A model generated the notes under the pieces. That model did not search any database and was not told where the DNA came from. It was given only the letters and a program-made list of their open reading frames with translations. This document shows, in pieces, positions 1-12,149 of a DNA stretch of 64,000 nucleotides (positions are counted from its first letter, which is position 1; each line of letters begins with the position of its first letter). Source of the DNA: Heliocybe sulcata. Taxonomy: Eukaryota; Basidiomycota; Agaricomycetes; Gloeophyllales; Gloeophyllaceae. The translations under genes and the position numbers were made by a program. The stretch is taken from positions 1-64,000 of the forward strand of contig ML213542.1 of NCBI GenBank assembly GCA_004369045.1. Direction: 5' to 3'.

Positions 1-2035
1 TCAAGCTCTCTTCTTCATCCAACTTAATAGAGCTTGACTCAGGTATGTCTTTTGCATATCATGTAATCATCCAACTTAATAGAGCTTGACTCAGGCTTCC
101 TTGTGCGCTGCTTGAGACCTCCAGGCTTCCCAGCTTGATAGTCAGCCCTTTGCAGCTCATGCTCCTCACCATTCTCCATCTTCCTCCTTACCTTCTGCTC
201 AGCTGGCTCTCCCTACTAGTCAGCTATCTGACCAGGCATGTGCTCTCCCCACACTCCAGCCATTCACTTCTCTCATCTGCCCTTATGCACCTAGCACTGG
301 ACTTCTAGTGGACCAATGACAGATATGGTGCTGCCGTATTTGACATGTCAAACTATAGCCCTACCCTGGAGCTGTCTGTCCCTGTCAAAGGGCAGGTGTG
401 GTGGTAAATCAATAATGTAGTTATGGCCCACTATGACGCTCAACAAATCACCTTTCCCCAGTTGCCAGTCTCTGTCGCTCGTGGTGCAGAGCAATCTACC
501 ACTGATCTACTTTGCCGGGGCTGCCAACAGACATGAGGGGTGGCACATCTGTGTCTGCCCCAAACCATTTGACTCTGTCTTTGTTGTGGACGGAATCAGG
601 AGGGCATATAAGCAGGCTTGGAACCCTCTCACCAATCAGCCTGCTCATCCTCAGTATGCACCTGTCCAATGTCAAGCACCTCTTCTACTGACTTGTCTTC
701 ATAGGCCCCCAAGATTAACCACCTTTTTGGGCCTATCACACCAGGTGGGCCAGTCCATGACTGCTTTGCATGGCATGTAGGTAGGTGTTGGCTGGGGTAT
801 GATGAACTACCTGAGTGTCTCGATACCTGCCCTCCCGGCTCCCCGGTAAGCTGCCATATTATTTGACACTTATCACCACCATACTCACCTGTTCTGTTGC
901 CAGGCTTCTCCTGATTGGCCACTGTCACCACGTTTGCCCCCTACCCATACAGCATTGAGTCCCTCACCTTCTCCTCCCTGCCACAACTATGATATTCCTT
1001 CCCCTTCCCCATCTCCTAATTTCCCGACTTCTATCTCACTTCCTCGAGAGCATGCTGAGGCTGAACTGCTGCTATTCCTGCCTGAGGGTTGTGAGCCCAC
1101 TTCCCTAGCCTCCACATCTGGCCCAGTTGGAGGTCCAGGACAAGCACAGGTGATAAATCTACTGCACAACTCTCCTGTGATTCGTAGGGCTACCTGTGTA
1201 TGTACGTTGTCTGATCAGGTCAGTTCATTATTGCTTCCTCTTTTCTTTGTAAATGCTGACTGAAGTTGTGTGCAGAGCACTGATCATGCACACTCTGCCT
1301 CCTCAATGTCACTGCAACCATAGCCCTATCAACCTCACCATGCACCCATATGATTCTGATGCTGTTGCCATACCCACTGTCAGCATCTCTGCACCAGCCG
1401 GGCATGACTTCAAGACTCTGAATGAGACCACGTGGGATATCCTAACCTTGTCCCGGAAGTTGGTGAGGTCAAGCTGTCTGGGGGTAGGGACATAGATCAG
1501 GTTGCCCGCATAGTCATTTCATGGCTGGAATGGGGTTTGATGGTTGGGCTGATTGCACTCAATCTTGATGTGATGATTGGCCCATCTCACCAGGAGTCAC
1601 TGGTACAAATGCCCCCTATGCCGTCCAAGCATTCTTGCAGTCTGATAGGATAATAATTGTGTAAGCTCCCTCTGCTTGTCACCCTGCTTACACTGCATGT
1701 TGCCTAAAATAACCACCAGCCATTAGGTGGCCAGTTTACCATATTTCTGCCACCTCTGCACCTGCATTTCACGCATCCCCAAACTGGCTGACTTACCGTA
1801 TTTCGGCGTAACATTTCAGCCATAATATCTTGGCAGAAGGTTAGGTAGGCCAGCATGTGGTCACTGATTTTCATCCAGATCACAACTGGTTATAATCTGG
1901 TACCGGCCACACAATGTCTTTTATATATTACATAATATGACAATCCTCTAACAAGTAATATATCTAATTTACTTGGCTGAATGTCGAGCATGGATCCTCA
2001 ATGCCATGCTACGCAAGAAATGATATAGATAACTC
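1..2035. other. Left flank of the Gypsy fossil, no supportable gene
   Basis: Pyrimidine-rich, CpG-poor sequence with no open frame longer than about 115 codons and no protein family that I recognise. Short open stretches near 433-780, 934-1263 and 1253-1653 have low-complexity Pro/Ser/His composition and are probably decayed repeat or intergenic DNA. The right edge is sharp, because the 5' LTR of the chromovirus begins at 2036 and the five bases before it (AACTC) nearly match the five after the 3' LTR (GACTC). This is therefore the pre-insertion locus continuing at 14261. Confidence 0.5.
17..95. repeat. 27-bp direct repeat, 52-bp period
   Basis: The same 27-bp word occurs at 17-43 and 69-95 without a mismatch. 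It starts ATCCAACTTAAT and ends GACTCAGG. Only two copies are visible; the first lies close to the window edge, so more copies may lie outside. Confidence 0.8.
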
Positions 2036-2279
2036 TGTAAGCCTACGGCTTATGACACTACATTTGTATTTGTAGTAGTTTGCATCTTCTGACTATGCCC
2101 ATGCCCCCTTTTGCTTCTGGGCGCAGTTTTGCTTCCGTGTTTCCCATCTTCTGCACACTCTCTCTTCTCTGGCTTAGCTTAATTCAAATACGCTACCTTG
2201 GGTCTCAGAAATATAACCTCGTCTACTTCTTGGCCTGAACTGAGTGTTATTTGTTCAGTGAAAACTGAATAGGTTTTCA
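2036..2279 (+). repeat. 5' LTR of the chromovirus
   Basis: Starts TGTAAGCC and ends GGTTTTCA. It aligns along its length with 14031-14255, including the shared stretch around ACCTTGGGTCTCAGAAATAT. It carries about 18 bp more than the 3' copy, near the repeated CTTTTGCTTC word, which looks like a small internal duplication. Confidence 0.9.
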
Positions 2280-2757
2280 CTCTTTTTTTGAAGTTCAATG
2301 AAGTTACTGTTTCTCGTTGACCTCTAGTTTGGACCGAGACTTTGTCTCACATCCCTCCAGTACCTGTCCAGTAAGCTGTTACAACTGTGAAGCTTAAGGC
2401 TCCAGTTGATCAGTTTAAACAACTCTAGTTCCAGTTTACCTTCCGTGTCAGATCAGCCCACTTGCAGGCACTTTTGCCTACCAGTTCCACCAGTTGAATA
2501 CCCCTCCCTCCCCTACACCAGTCAACAGTAATACAAACTGTCTCGTCAGGGTACTGCCCCTCCCACTCCCCTGACATGTAGCCAAGCTCATGCCTACACT
2601 AGTGCTCTTCAACAAACAACACGAACCCACATGCCTGCTATCATCAATGATATGCCCACCCCCTCTACCACTCACTCTTCCCGCCTTAGCACACCTCCTC
2701 CCAGTCCCAGTCCCCCTTCGTCTGACTCAATGTCATCCTCCCACTAGTGGGCCCTAA
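2280..2757 (+). other. 5' leader of the chromovirus
   Basis: Lies between the 5' LTR and the foldback insertion. Its last 120 bases are Pro/Ser/Thr-coding-like and pyrimidine-rich, as expected of the leader or start of the gag region. I could not identify a primer-binding site here with confidence. Confidence 0.5.
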
Positions 2758-4590
2758 CTCATATATATATTTTACCACAACTATGGTAAACTCATATGCA
2801 CCACTTTAGTACTCCATATATGTTTATGGTTGTAGTCGCATTATACTGGATATAATTTGACCACATTATGGTATGCTTATACATGATTGAGTCAGGATTA
2901 TATAGGATGTATATATTGACTGTATATGGTTAAGGGGACATTATACTGTGTGTGTATAGGATTGCACTGGATTTATACCAGAATTGTAGGGTGCATCAGG
3001 CTATTTATACTGGGTTTATGAGATGTGGCAGGGGGTTTGTACTGCATTTGTATGCTCTGTTTGTCAGTTTATATGGGATTGTATACTGCACTGCTATATT
3101 TGTATATGGGGTATATGATATTGAGGTGCCTTTGTATAAACTTGCAGGGCAGTTATACTGGATACATGCTATCTGGTGGTGCATTTATATAGGGTTATAC
3201 TGAATCTGGCTCATATTATATGCACATATATAAGCTATATACCTTTTCAGGTTGCTTTATGTTGGATTTATATAAAATGTTTGGGCACTTCCTATAAATA
3301 TAGGGGACATCTGGTCATATTATATAAGATTTATATCCAAATTGGGGGGGCCCTGCTGGGTGGAATCTCCCATAAATCAGGGATCCTTATGACCCCATAC
3401 GGGACCACAGTTTGACCCAATAACATGGGCAATATCTCCCAGGATAGAATTAGTGCACCCCCCTACCCTTCCAGCTGGTTCTCCCCCCCACCTCCAGCCT
3501 CCTGGATTGTTACCCTCCACCTATTCTGCCCCCTAGAAGTCTGATTTCAGCTCTATAGTGATGTACCTTAATTTAGATGCCTTCCAGCAGCCCCCCCAGC
3601 TATTAAAAAGCACAAGTAGAGACCTGGGTTAGCTTAGGGGACACAATGGGATGCACACAGCACTGCAGTAAGCATCTGACACTTGTCTGGATTCCAGTCC
3701 AGATGTGTGCTTAGATAGGAATGCTGGATTGGAGAGAGTGTTTGCTGTGGCTGGAGGGGCTGCTGGAAGGCATCTAAATTAAGGTACATCACTATAGAGC
3801 TGAAATCAGACTTCTAGGGGGCAGAATAGGTGGAGGGTAACAATCCAGGAGGCTGGAGGTGGGGGGAGAACCAGCTGGAAGGGTAGGGGGGTGCACTAAT
3901 TCTATCCTGGGAGATATTGCCCATGTTATTGGGTCAAACTGTAGTCCCCTATAGGGTCATAAGGATCCCTGATTTGTGGAAGATTCCATCCAGCAGGGCC
4001 CCCCCAATTTGGATATAAATCTTATATAATATGACCAGATGTCCCCTATATTTATAGGAAGTGCCCAAACATTTTATATAAATCCAACATAAAGCAACCT
4101 GAAAAGGTATATAGCTTATATATGTGCATATAATATGAGCCAGATTCAGTATAACCCTATATAAATGCACCACCAGATAGCATGTATCCAGTATAACTGC
4201 CCTGCAAGTTTATACAAAGGCACCTCAATATCATATACCCCATATACAAATATAGCAGTGCAGTATACAATCCCATATAAACTGACAAACAGAGCATACA
4301 AATGCAGTACAAACCCCCTGCCACATCTCATAAACCCAGTATAAATAGCCTGATGCACCCTACAATTCTGGTATAAATCCAGTGCAATCCTATACACACA
4401 CAGTATAATGTCCCCTTAACCATATACAGTCAATATATACATCCTATATAATCCTGACTCAATCATGTATAAGCATACCATAATGTGGTCAAATTATATC
4501 CAGTATAATGCGACTACAACCATAAACATATATGGAGTACTAAAGTGGTGCATATGAGTTTACCACAGTTGTAGTAAAATGTGTATATTC
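2758..4590. mobile_element. Long inverted-repeat (foldback) element inserted in the chromovirus leader
   Basis: Two arms of about 835 bp, roughly 2766-3600 and 3750-4585, are near-perfect reverse complements with only a few mismatches. The spacer of about 150 bp is itself partly palindromic, with TCTGGA and TCCAGA facing each other near 3691-3708. The outer ends read TTTTACCACAACTATGGTAA on the left and, reversed, TTTTACTACAACTGTGGTAA on the right. The arms are AT-rich and built of degenerate copies of a word like TTATACTGGATTTATA. Apparent 83-residue and 74-79-residue reading frames occur identically on opposite strands of the two arms, which is a by-product of the symmetry and not coding. 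No transposase is present, so this is a non-autonomous element. I could not fix the exact ends or target duplication. Confidence 0.85.
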
Positions 4591-4618
4591 TTAAGGCCCA
4601 CGACTCATCCTCCTCCAC

Positions 4619-5713
4619 TGAAAGGCACAAACACACAACGAAACCTGCACAGACCTAAAGGGGAGACACAACCACAACGCAAGCACCAATCCCTTGGTGC
4701 CAGATGTCTGCAAGGTCCTGGGTGACGAAGGGTATAGTAAACGTTCAGAGGGAGTCAATAGAGAGGATAGGGCCGAGACCACCAACCACAGTGCGATGTA
4801 TCCTCTAACAACAACGCGTGCAATGAGAATGTGATATATGCTAAAAATAGAATGCAATCAAAATGTGACGGTGCATAATGTCACACACTCTAGAAGCGAA
4901 ACACGTGCACTACCTAAAAATAGATGTAGACGCTAAAAATAGAACAATGCGAAAATGGGAAAACTCTGGTGTCTGGCGGGACACAGATAGCAGCAGCAAT
5001 GGAAAAAGGAACAGTAGCGCAGCGACGAGAGACAGCAGATACAGTGATGCAGAGAGAGCTCAGACACAGAGTTGAGATGGGAACAGTAGAATTTGCACAG
5101 GGAGGTAGTGACCTAACCTAAGGCCTAAGCTAACCTATGGTACAGTGTTGGGAAGTCTGACTTAAGTATGCTACAGAGAAAATCAAACAAACTGAAACTA
5201 CTCCTGAAAACAGTCCATCACAAACCTCAGGCAAGGGGAACAATCTCCGTACACTACAGTGACCATGTGCAAAGGTGAGCACATAGCAAAAGGAGCGTGG
5301 GAACGCGCACAGTGCCACATCAAAAAGCACTGATGGGCCATGTGGAAGCTGCGCCAGTGCCTGCAAGGCACACACAGCCTTGGAATTGACTCAAAACTTG
5401 ATGGACAGCACATGCAAAGGCACTGCCGAGGCAGCGCAGCACCGCTGTGCAACACCACCACTGTCGGGAGGGTATCACCACACTGCCGTGATGGCTGAGA
5501 TGAGCATGCACTTACATAATGCAGCGGAGCGGTTGTCGAATGAGATCAGAGAGTCATCGGGAGTTGCTGGAAATAGTGAAAAGTCCTTAGAAACTCGAGT
5601 TTTGCTCATAATGCGGCGCCACAGATACACTCGCTCTTTCACAGAGTGTGGGAATCTGCACAAATAGCCCGAAAATGCATTTTCGGAGACCAGAGCCACA
5701 TAGAGGTGTATCA
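4619..5713. repeat. Solo LTR, family LTR-B, copy 1
   Basis: Begins TGAAAGGCAC and ends GGTGTATCA; the flanking CCAC at 4615-4618 and 5714-5717 is an exact 4-bp target duplication. It is similar along its whole length to 16847-17967, and in reverse to 20965-21841. No internal domain of this family is present in the window. CpG sites conserved in copy 2 are mostly TG or CA here, suggesting an older, deaminated copy. It sits in the chromovirus leader between the foldback element and gag. Confidence 0.9.
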
Positions 5714-5757
5714 CCACATCTTCCGCATCACTACAGCCCTCACGTCTTCAAGGCATC

Positions 5758-6792
5758 ATGCCTTCTACTGCAGTCATTGAGCACAACAATATGGGGAAGT
5801 CACCCATCTTGACTGAAGGTGACATTTTGGCCTCAATTGCTCAGGAATTTGAGGATGCCTGCCTGACTTACTTCTCGAACAAGGACATTCAGCCAGAAAA
5901 CCAGGTTCACAAGATTCTCAGAAGTCTACACGACCCTTCCATGAAGGCGTGGGTTTCCACCGAGCATGCCCACCTTGAGGCCCTGAAGTTAAAGGACTTC
6001 ATAACCAAATTTCGCTCCACATGGTTGCCATGTCACTGGGAGACTGATGCCTGTGCCGATGTACGCAACTGTAAGCAGGGCACTCAGACCTTCTGGGACT
6101 TTGCCATCACCATCCAACGCCTTGATAAGAATCAAGCAGCTGAGCGCAGTCGATCAACACAAGATGAACGCGGAATGAGTAAAATATAGCAAGACTGTTG
6201 ATACAAAGGTATCTATGTTTGTATCTATTTGTCCCTAGTGGCAGTGTATCATGCCGTACAACACGAATCTCAACACGCCTTAATGGTCACCTTGCAGACA
6301 CTGCTTCCTTCTTCCCCCTTGCCAAGCTTCATGAGCAGATCGAAGGCGGGATGGATGCCCGTCTTCTACGCAAGTGTTGCAATGACAACAAGGCAAATGA
6401 GGCTTACCAGGCCTTTCGTGACAACCAGAAGCCCAAGCTTGATGCCAAGCTGTTCTGCACTTGGTTGGAAGAGGTCTGCCTCATCAATGATGATATGAAC
6501 AAGGACTGACAGTATCAGTTCACTCAGTGGTCCAAAAACAACCATGACACCAACTGCCGGAACATGCTCACAGACTTGGGAAACCACCCGAACTCCTTCC
6601 GCTCATCTGCTCCTGCCCAGTCTGCATCTTGGTCTGATGGGAATAGGGAGAACAGCTCGTGCCCTCCAAAGCTCACCAATGCCGAGCGCAAGTTGCTCAT
6701 GGACAATGACAGGTGTATGAAGTGCCGCCAGTCCTTTGTCAGCCACATCTACTGCAATTGCCCAAACAACTTCCAGAAACTTCCATACTAAG
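5758..6792 (+). pseudogene. Chromovirus gag region (fossil)
   Basis: The plus-strand frame opens MPSTAVIEHNNMGKSPILTE at 5758. It continues with the alpha-helical capsid-like sequence typical of fungal Gypsy gag and ends with a Cys-rich motif, CMKCRQSF...CNC, near 6715-6770 that resembles a zinc knuckle. A solo Copia-type LTR interrupts it. The coding region is broken; the gag assignment rests on position and composition. Confidence 0.75.
6123..6275. repeat. Solo 153-bp Copia-type LTR inside gag
   Basis: Runs TGATAAGAATC...TCTCAACA. The five bases on each side are CGCCT (6118-6122 and 6276-6280), a perfect 5-bp target duplication. The sequence is nearly the same as the LTRs at 11882-12034 and 13331-13483. 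It is therefore a solo LTR left after recombination, and it post-dates the chromovirus. Confidence 0.95.
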
Positions 6793-7216
6793 AGCTGTCA
6801 CAGGCCGATGTTGAAGCTGCACACCGCACACGTCCCTATGCTATCACTGCCATATCAAATGGCCCTACTGGTGTTGCCCTCACCACTGCCATCTCCAATG
6901 TCATCGACAGCATGGTAGACGCCCCTGTCATTGCCATTGTCAGCCAATCCCATGTGCCCATGGCGTACATGCCTGCCAACAAGTCAAACATCAGTGAAGC
7001 CAGCAAGTCTGACACTGCCAGTGATGAGGATGATGACGTGAGTACTGTATCCTCCATATCACCCACTCTTTCCTGCATTCCCCCCACTCCCATCTGTCAC
7101 CCCTTTATTGCGAGCATTGCTGCTGCAGCATCTTCCACTGGTGTCACACTCAACGATGCCCTTGGCGACTGTGGTGGTGCACACTGAACAACCCCTCCAG
7201 TGTTGACCCCTACTGT

Positions 7217-9523
7217 GTGGAGATGCTTGTTGACACTGGATCTCACACAGTCTTAATCCATGAAGATTGGTCCTCCACATTCCAACTGTGTCGATTCTGT
7301 TTACCATGTCCCAAACCCATAGAACTTGCAATCATGAATGATAAAGCTGCAGCCCCTGTATTTCTGCATGAGTATGTTTACCTCCGTTTGCATGATCCTT
7401 CTTTTCTCTGGTCTTCGTGTTCTGTTTGCGCCATTGTCACACCATCTTTATGTGGACCCATCCTGTTGGGCATGTGATTCCTTTCCCATAACAATCTTGT
7501 AGCCAGCTGTACAAGTCATGCTCTCATCGACTTCACCTGTGATTTTGATCTTTTGAACCCTGTATTACTTTTGAAACCTGTACCTAAACAGCATCTTCAG
7601 GATGCCTTTGCTGCAATCCCAGCTACGTGCCGTGATGTGCAGATCGAACTTGCATCTCTATGTAATGACATGTGGCCCCTCATTGATGCGCAGTGTGAAC
7701 CGGTGGTCCAACCCAATTACATTGCAGCAGTTCGTGAGCAGATAGAAATCCTTGCTGCACATGCAGAACTCGATAACCACTCTACAGCCATGAAGGCACA
7801 ATACGCAGATGTTTTTGAACTGCCACCACACATTGACGTGATCCCCACCAACATCTGGTACAGAATCAAGTTGAAGGATGCATCATTATCCATTAAGACA
7901 CGCTCGTATGCTTCCCCTCAGAAATACAAAGAAGCCTGGAACACCTTGATCCAGGACCACCTCAATGTGCGGCACATTTACCCATCAAACTCTCCGTTTG
8001 CCTCACTGGCATTCCTTGTACCTAAATCTGACCTGACAGCACTACCTCGGTGGGTCAACGATTACTGTCAACTCAACTCCAATACCATGCTCAATTCACA
8101 CCCCTTGCCCTGAGTTGATGACATTCTCACTGACTGTGGTAAAGGGAAGATCTGGAGCAAAATGGACATGACCAATGCCTTCTTCCAAATGCAAGTCCAC
8201 CCCAATGATGTACCTCTTACGGCTGTTACAACCCCTCTGGGCCTATACAAATGGGTTGTAATGTCACAAGGTCTTCGGAATGCACCCCCAATACATCAAT
8301 GTCGCATGGTGGCAGCATTGCGAGAATACATTGGCCACTTCTGCCATGTCTACCTAGACTACATAGTCATCTGGTCTGACACTGTCACTGAGCATGACCA
8401 GCACGTCTGGCTGATCCTCGAGGCCCTCCGGGCAGCCAAACTATACCGCAATCCCAAAAAGTACAAATCTTCTCACCTGCAGATTGACTTCCTAGGCCAC
8501 CACGTATCTGCAACAGGTATTGAGGCACAAAGCACAAAGAAGGCTGATAAGGTCATCAATTGGCCAACTCCCCGGTCAGCTGCCAACATCCAAGGATTCC
8601 TCGGTCTAGTCTGCTACATCTCAACATACCTACCGAGACTGGCGGACTACATGTGCATCCTAACTCCCCCAACTACAAAAGATGCCAAGTGGGAGTTCCC
8701 CAAGTGGACTTCTGAACACCAGATGGCCTTTAATGCCATTAAGGTGCTCGTCACTAGCCGCAAGTGCCTGACAGTGATAAACCACAAACACCCCAGAGAC
8801 AACAAGATCTTTGTGACTTGCAATGCCAGTGATTGGAGGACTGGCACTGTTCTCAGCTGGGGACTGACCTGGGAAACCACGCGGCCTGTGGCTTTTGATT
8901 ACATACAACTGAAGGGTCCAGAAAAGAACTACCCTATTCATGAGAAGGAGCTGCTGGCTGTCGTATGTGCACTCAAAAAGTGGCACTCAGATCTATTAGG
9001 GATGCCTTTTGAGGTTTACACTGACCATTGCACCCTCGAGAACTTTGATACACAATGGGACCTTTCTCATTGCCAGCTGTGTTGGCAAGAATTCATGTTG
9101 CAATTTGACATGACGATAGTCTACATCCATGGCAAAGAGAACACAGTGGCAGATGGCCTCTCTCGCCTGCCACCAAATGCCTTCCTGGAAGAATGGTTCA
9201 ATCCCACCACAGAACCACACCTAGCCTGGCACCCAACCATTGCAGTGACATTACAGCTTGCAGCTGATGCCCACATTCTGGATCAAATCAAGGTGGGTTA
9301 TTGCAACGATGAATTCTGCAAAAAGGTGATCACTACATCAGCCACCTCCCTCGGCATTACCGAGGCTAATGGCCTCTGGTATGTTGGTGCCTGGTTACTC
9401 ATACCATGTGCCGGTGACATCCGCGAAAACCTTTTCCACCTGGCCCATGATACACTCAGCCATTTCAGTGCTGACAAATGCTATGCTCACCTATGGGATG
9501 CCTATTACTGGCTGAACATGTGA
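7217..9523 (+). pseudogene. Chromovirus protease, reverse transcriptase and RNase H (fossil)
   Basis: A protease region shows the catalytic VDTGS motif near 7226. From 7553 follow the connection to reverse transcriptase and the palm and fingers, with QGLRNAPP and a YLDYIV catalytic-box equivalent near 8352, then the GFLGLVCYISTYLP thumb region. RNase H is visible as the KNYPIHEKELLAVV and YTDH blocks at 8927-9030, and the HGKENTVADGLSRLP linker at 9130-9173 leads to the integrase. These blocks place the element in Ty3/Gypsy. The region is a broken fossil. Confidence 0.93.
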
Positions 9524-11828
9524 CATGACCTGGAGCAATCATACATCCCATCGTGTGCTGACTGCCAGCAAAACAAGAGTCGCACGACAAAGCCTGCCGC
9601 CTGCCCGACCGCTGATATGGCCGATCAGGGTTCTGCGCTCTGAAAACGCGTTTTAGGGTTGTTTCGTGATCGCGGCAACGTTACGACTCTATTGCGCATT
9701 CGCTCGCCGCTGACAGCTCCTTGGAAGGCGAGCGACGACTATACTGGCGACCCCGACTATTCACTCTGGCGGCAAGCCCGCGACTCTATTCCCCGCAGCG
9801 CGGCGACACTCTCTCTATTCAGCGGGACTCAATGCAAAACGATCTATTCTTGTCTCAGGAGCTATTCTTGAACTTGGCCACAACGACGCGTAAGCATCGG
9901 CGTCCGGATCTTTCCGATCGAGTCAACGGCAACTCGGCACAACACAGCCTGGTTGGTTCCGAGGAGTCTAGGCCATCGAGTCATTCTAGATCGACCATCC
10001 CACTCAATGTCCCGCTGGTTGTTCCCATCATTGCCTCTGCCGCCTGTCATTGCGCATGCTCAGGGTGCCCATATGCATCAACTCATTGCCTCCATCATCG
10101 GTTTCCGGCTACCTCCACGCGATGCATCACTCGCCCGACCCACTACCCCTTTCGGCACAACCACGCCACCCTTCGGCAACTACGCCCGCCACTCAAGTTA
10201 CTGTGGCACCGCCACGTCGACGCAAGGTCTCGTACGGCGTAGCGCAAGGACAAGACTCGTCACGCGTTTCAAGCTAGGCTACAAGTGTGCTCCTGCAGGC
10301 ACCGCGCCGCAAGGAGATGATAGGATTGGTAGGAGAGTTAGGTACAGGGCGGTTGGGGCGATGTGCGCCTTGTGGACGAGCACGTGGCGTAGGAGATGGT
10401 TGGCGGAAGATGGTTTTCTCTTCATGTGCGACTGCGAGTAGTGTAGCGGCGACGTTTGTACTTAAACCCTTTCTCTTTGTCTTGAAAATGCAAGTTATCT
10501 TCACCCTTCATATCTCGTTCTCGGCGCAAGAGTTTCCTCTAGAGTATAAGGCTTTCGACGGTCTTCCGACTTCACCCAGAGTTTACGTGAACCTTCCGAC
10601 AGCGCGCGCAACAAGTGAGTTCTTTCGTTTCGAGTTTCTCTTAAGTCCGGCCTCGTGCGCCGTCCGTCTCGTTAATTGCGTTCAAGTTGTCTCGAGTTTT
10701 AGAAGTGTTGCGCATCGCACCGGCGGCATTGTATGCATGCCTCGATCACATTGCATAGGCGATCCCGAATCCGCCCCCTCCGAGACTGTGTGACAAGCGC
10801 GAGTTCCGCGACAGCTCGAGAAGTTATCGCAACAAGCGCGCACCGAGTGCGTTAGAATTGCATTGTCAAGCAGAGTATGATACAAGCATCTCCCGAAGTG
10901 TGCGTATCAAATTGAGACTGCCGCACGACCGTGACTGGTCTGCGCCAAACTACCTTTAGCCCCACCTATACGTCTTACCCTACCCTATCCCTCCAAACGT
11001 TTATCATATCCTTCGTCGCCCCGGACATTGCAGCCATCTAGCACCAAGGGATTGGCACTACGCTTAGTGGTTGTTGTTCCCCTTTAGGTCTGTGCGGGTT
11101 TCGTTGTGTGTTAGTGCCTTTCACCATTACACCCTCGCCCAGTGCCTGACAAATGCAGTGATAGCGTGGCCATCAACTTTGTAGGTCCGCTCCCTGAGGA
11201 CGAAGGGTTCAACTGTGTCCTGTCCATGACTGACCGACTCGGTTCAGATGTGCAGATTATTCCTACCCATATGGATATCACTGCGGAACATCTTGCAGTG
11301 TTGTTTTTCGATCACTGGTATTGCAAAAACAGCCTACCACTGGAAATCGTCTCTGACTGTGATAAGCTTTTTCTTTCACAATTCTGGCGAGCTCTACACA
11401 AACTGACAGGTGTGAAGTTGAAGATGTCCTCCAGTTATCATCCAGAAACAGATGGCTCCAGCAAACGTTCAAACAAGACCATCAACCAGTCTCTACATTT
11501 CCATGTCTGCCGCAACCAAATGGGCTGGATATGTGCCCTGCCACAAATTCGCTTTGACATCATGAACTTCGTGAATGTGCCCACTGGTTTCCCCCCCTTC
11601 TGGCTATGCCTCGGCTGGTCTCCACGTCTCATACCCCCCATAGTACCCCAACCTGAACATCAGCCCCACTCACCTGTTGCCAATCGAGAAGCTACGGACC
11701 TCGACTTGCAAGCTATTAATCAGCTGTACTCCAACATGAGCGACGCACAAGACAATCTAGGCAAAGGTCGTTCAAGCATTCCATGCAAATACGAACCACA
11801 GTCCCGAGGACGTCTTCGAAATTGGTGA
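9400..11828 (+). pseudogene. Chromovirus integrase region (fossil), split by an LTR-B insertion
   Basis: The zinc-binding H-H-C-C part of integrase is visible before 9612 (HDTLSHFSADKCYAHL and then CADCQQNKS). The catalytic core resumes after 11124 with FVGPLPEDEGFNCVLSMTDR and SSYHPETDGSS. The two parts are separated by an inverted solo LTR of the LTR-B group at 9613-11123. This is a fossil. Confidence 0.9.
9613..11123. repeat. Solo LTR, LTR-B relative, copy 4 (inverted, long)
   Basis: Begins TGATATGG and ends GTGCCTTTCA. It shares the CTCTGAAAAC block near its start and the CCCTTTAGGTCTGTG block near its end with the inverted copy 3. At 1511 bp it is longer than the others and is notably rich in CpG and GC, unlike the surrounding element. 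The flanking tetranucleotides are CCGC and CCAT, so a target duplication is not convincing. It is probably a divergent and younger subfamily that landed in the integrase region. Confidence 0.75.
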
Positions 11829-11881
11829 CCGCATCATGCTATTAACCCTTCATTGGCGCAACATTTATAAGTGGAAAGGTA

Positions 11882-12034
11882 TGATAAGAATCAAGCAGCT
11901 GAGCACAGTCAATCAACACGAGATGAACGCAGAATGAGTAAAATATAGCAGGACTGTGGATACAAAGGTATCTATGTTTGTACCTATTTGTCCCAAGTGG
12001 CAGTGTATTGCGCTGTACAATATGAATCTCAACA
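11882..12034 (-). repeat. 3' LTR of the gag-only Copia-type element
   Basis: The 153-bp repeat is nearly the same as 13331-13483 and as the solo LTR at 6123-6275. Few differences separate the three, so this family moved later than the chromovirus that hosts it. Confidence 0.95.
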
Positions 12035-12149
12035 CTCCCCCTCAGCAAGATACACAACATGAGCAAAAGAAATGTGAAAGCAACTCCCCCTAGACCAAAG
12101 AGAAAAGAAAGGAAAAACAGCACCTCATGTTCACAGCTCCCCCTCAAAC

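Noticed and set aside
2952-4397. Identical 83-residue frames on opposite strands at 2952-3203 and 4146-4397, and a similar pair of about 75-79 residues
   Set aside because: They are mirror images created by the inverted arms of the foldback element, are rich in Tyr/Ile from AT-rich repeats, and match no family.
9721-10793. Overlapping Arg/Ser-rich frames in 9.7-10.8 kb as genes
   Set aside because: They lie within the GC-rich long LTR-B copy and occur in several frames at once; high CpG content alone keeps frames open.
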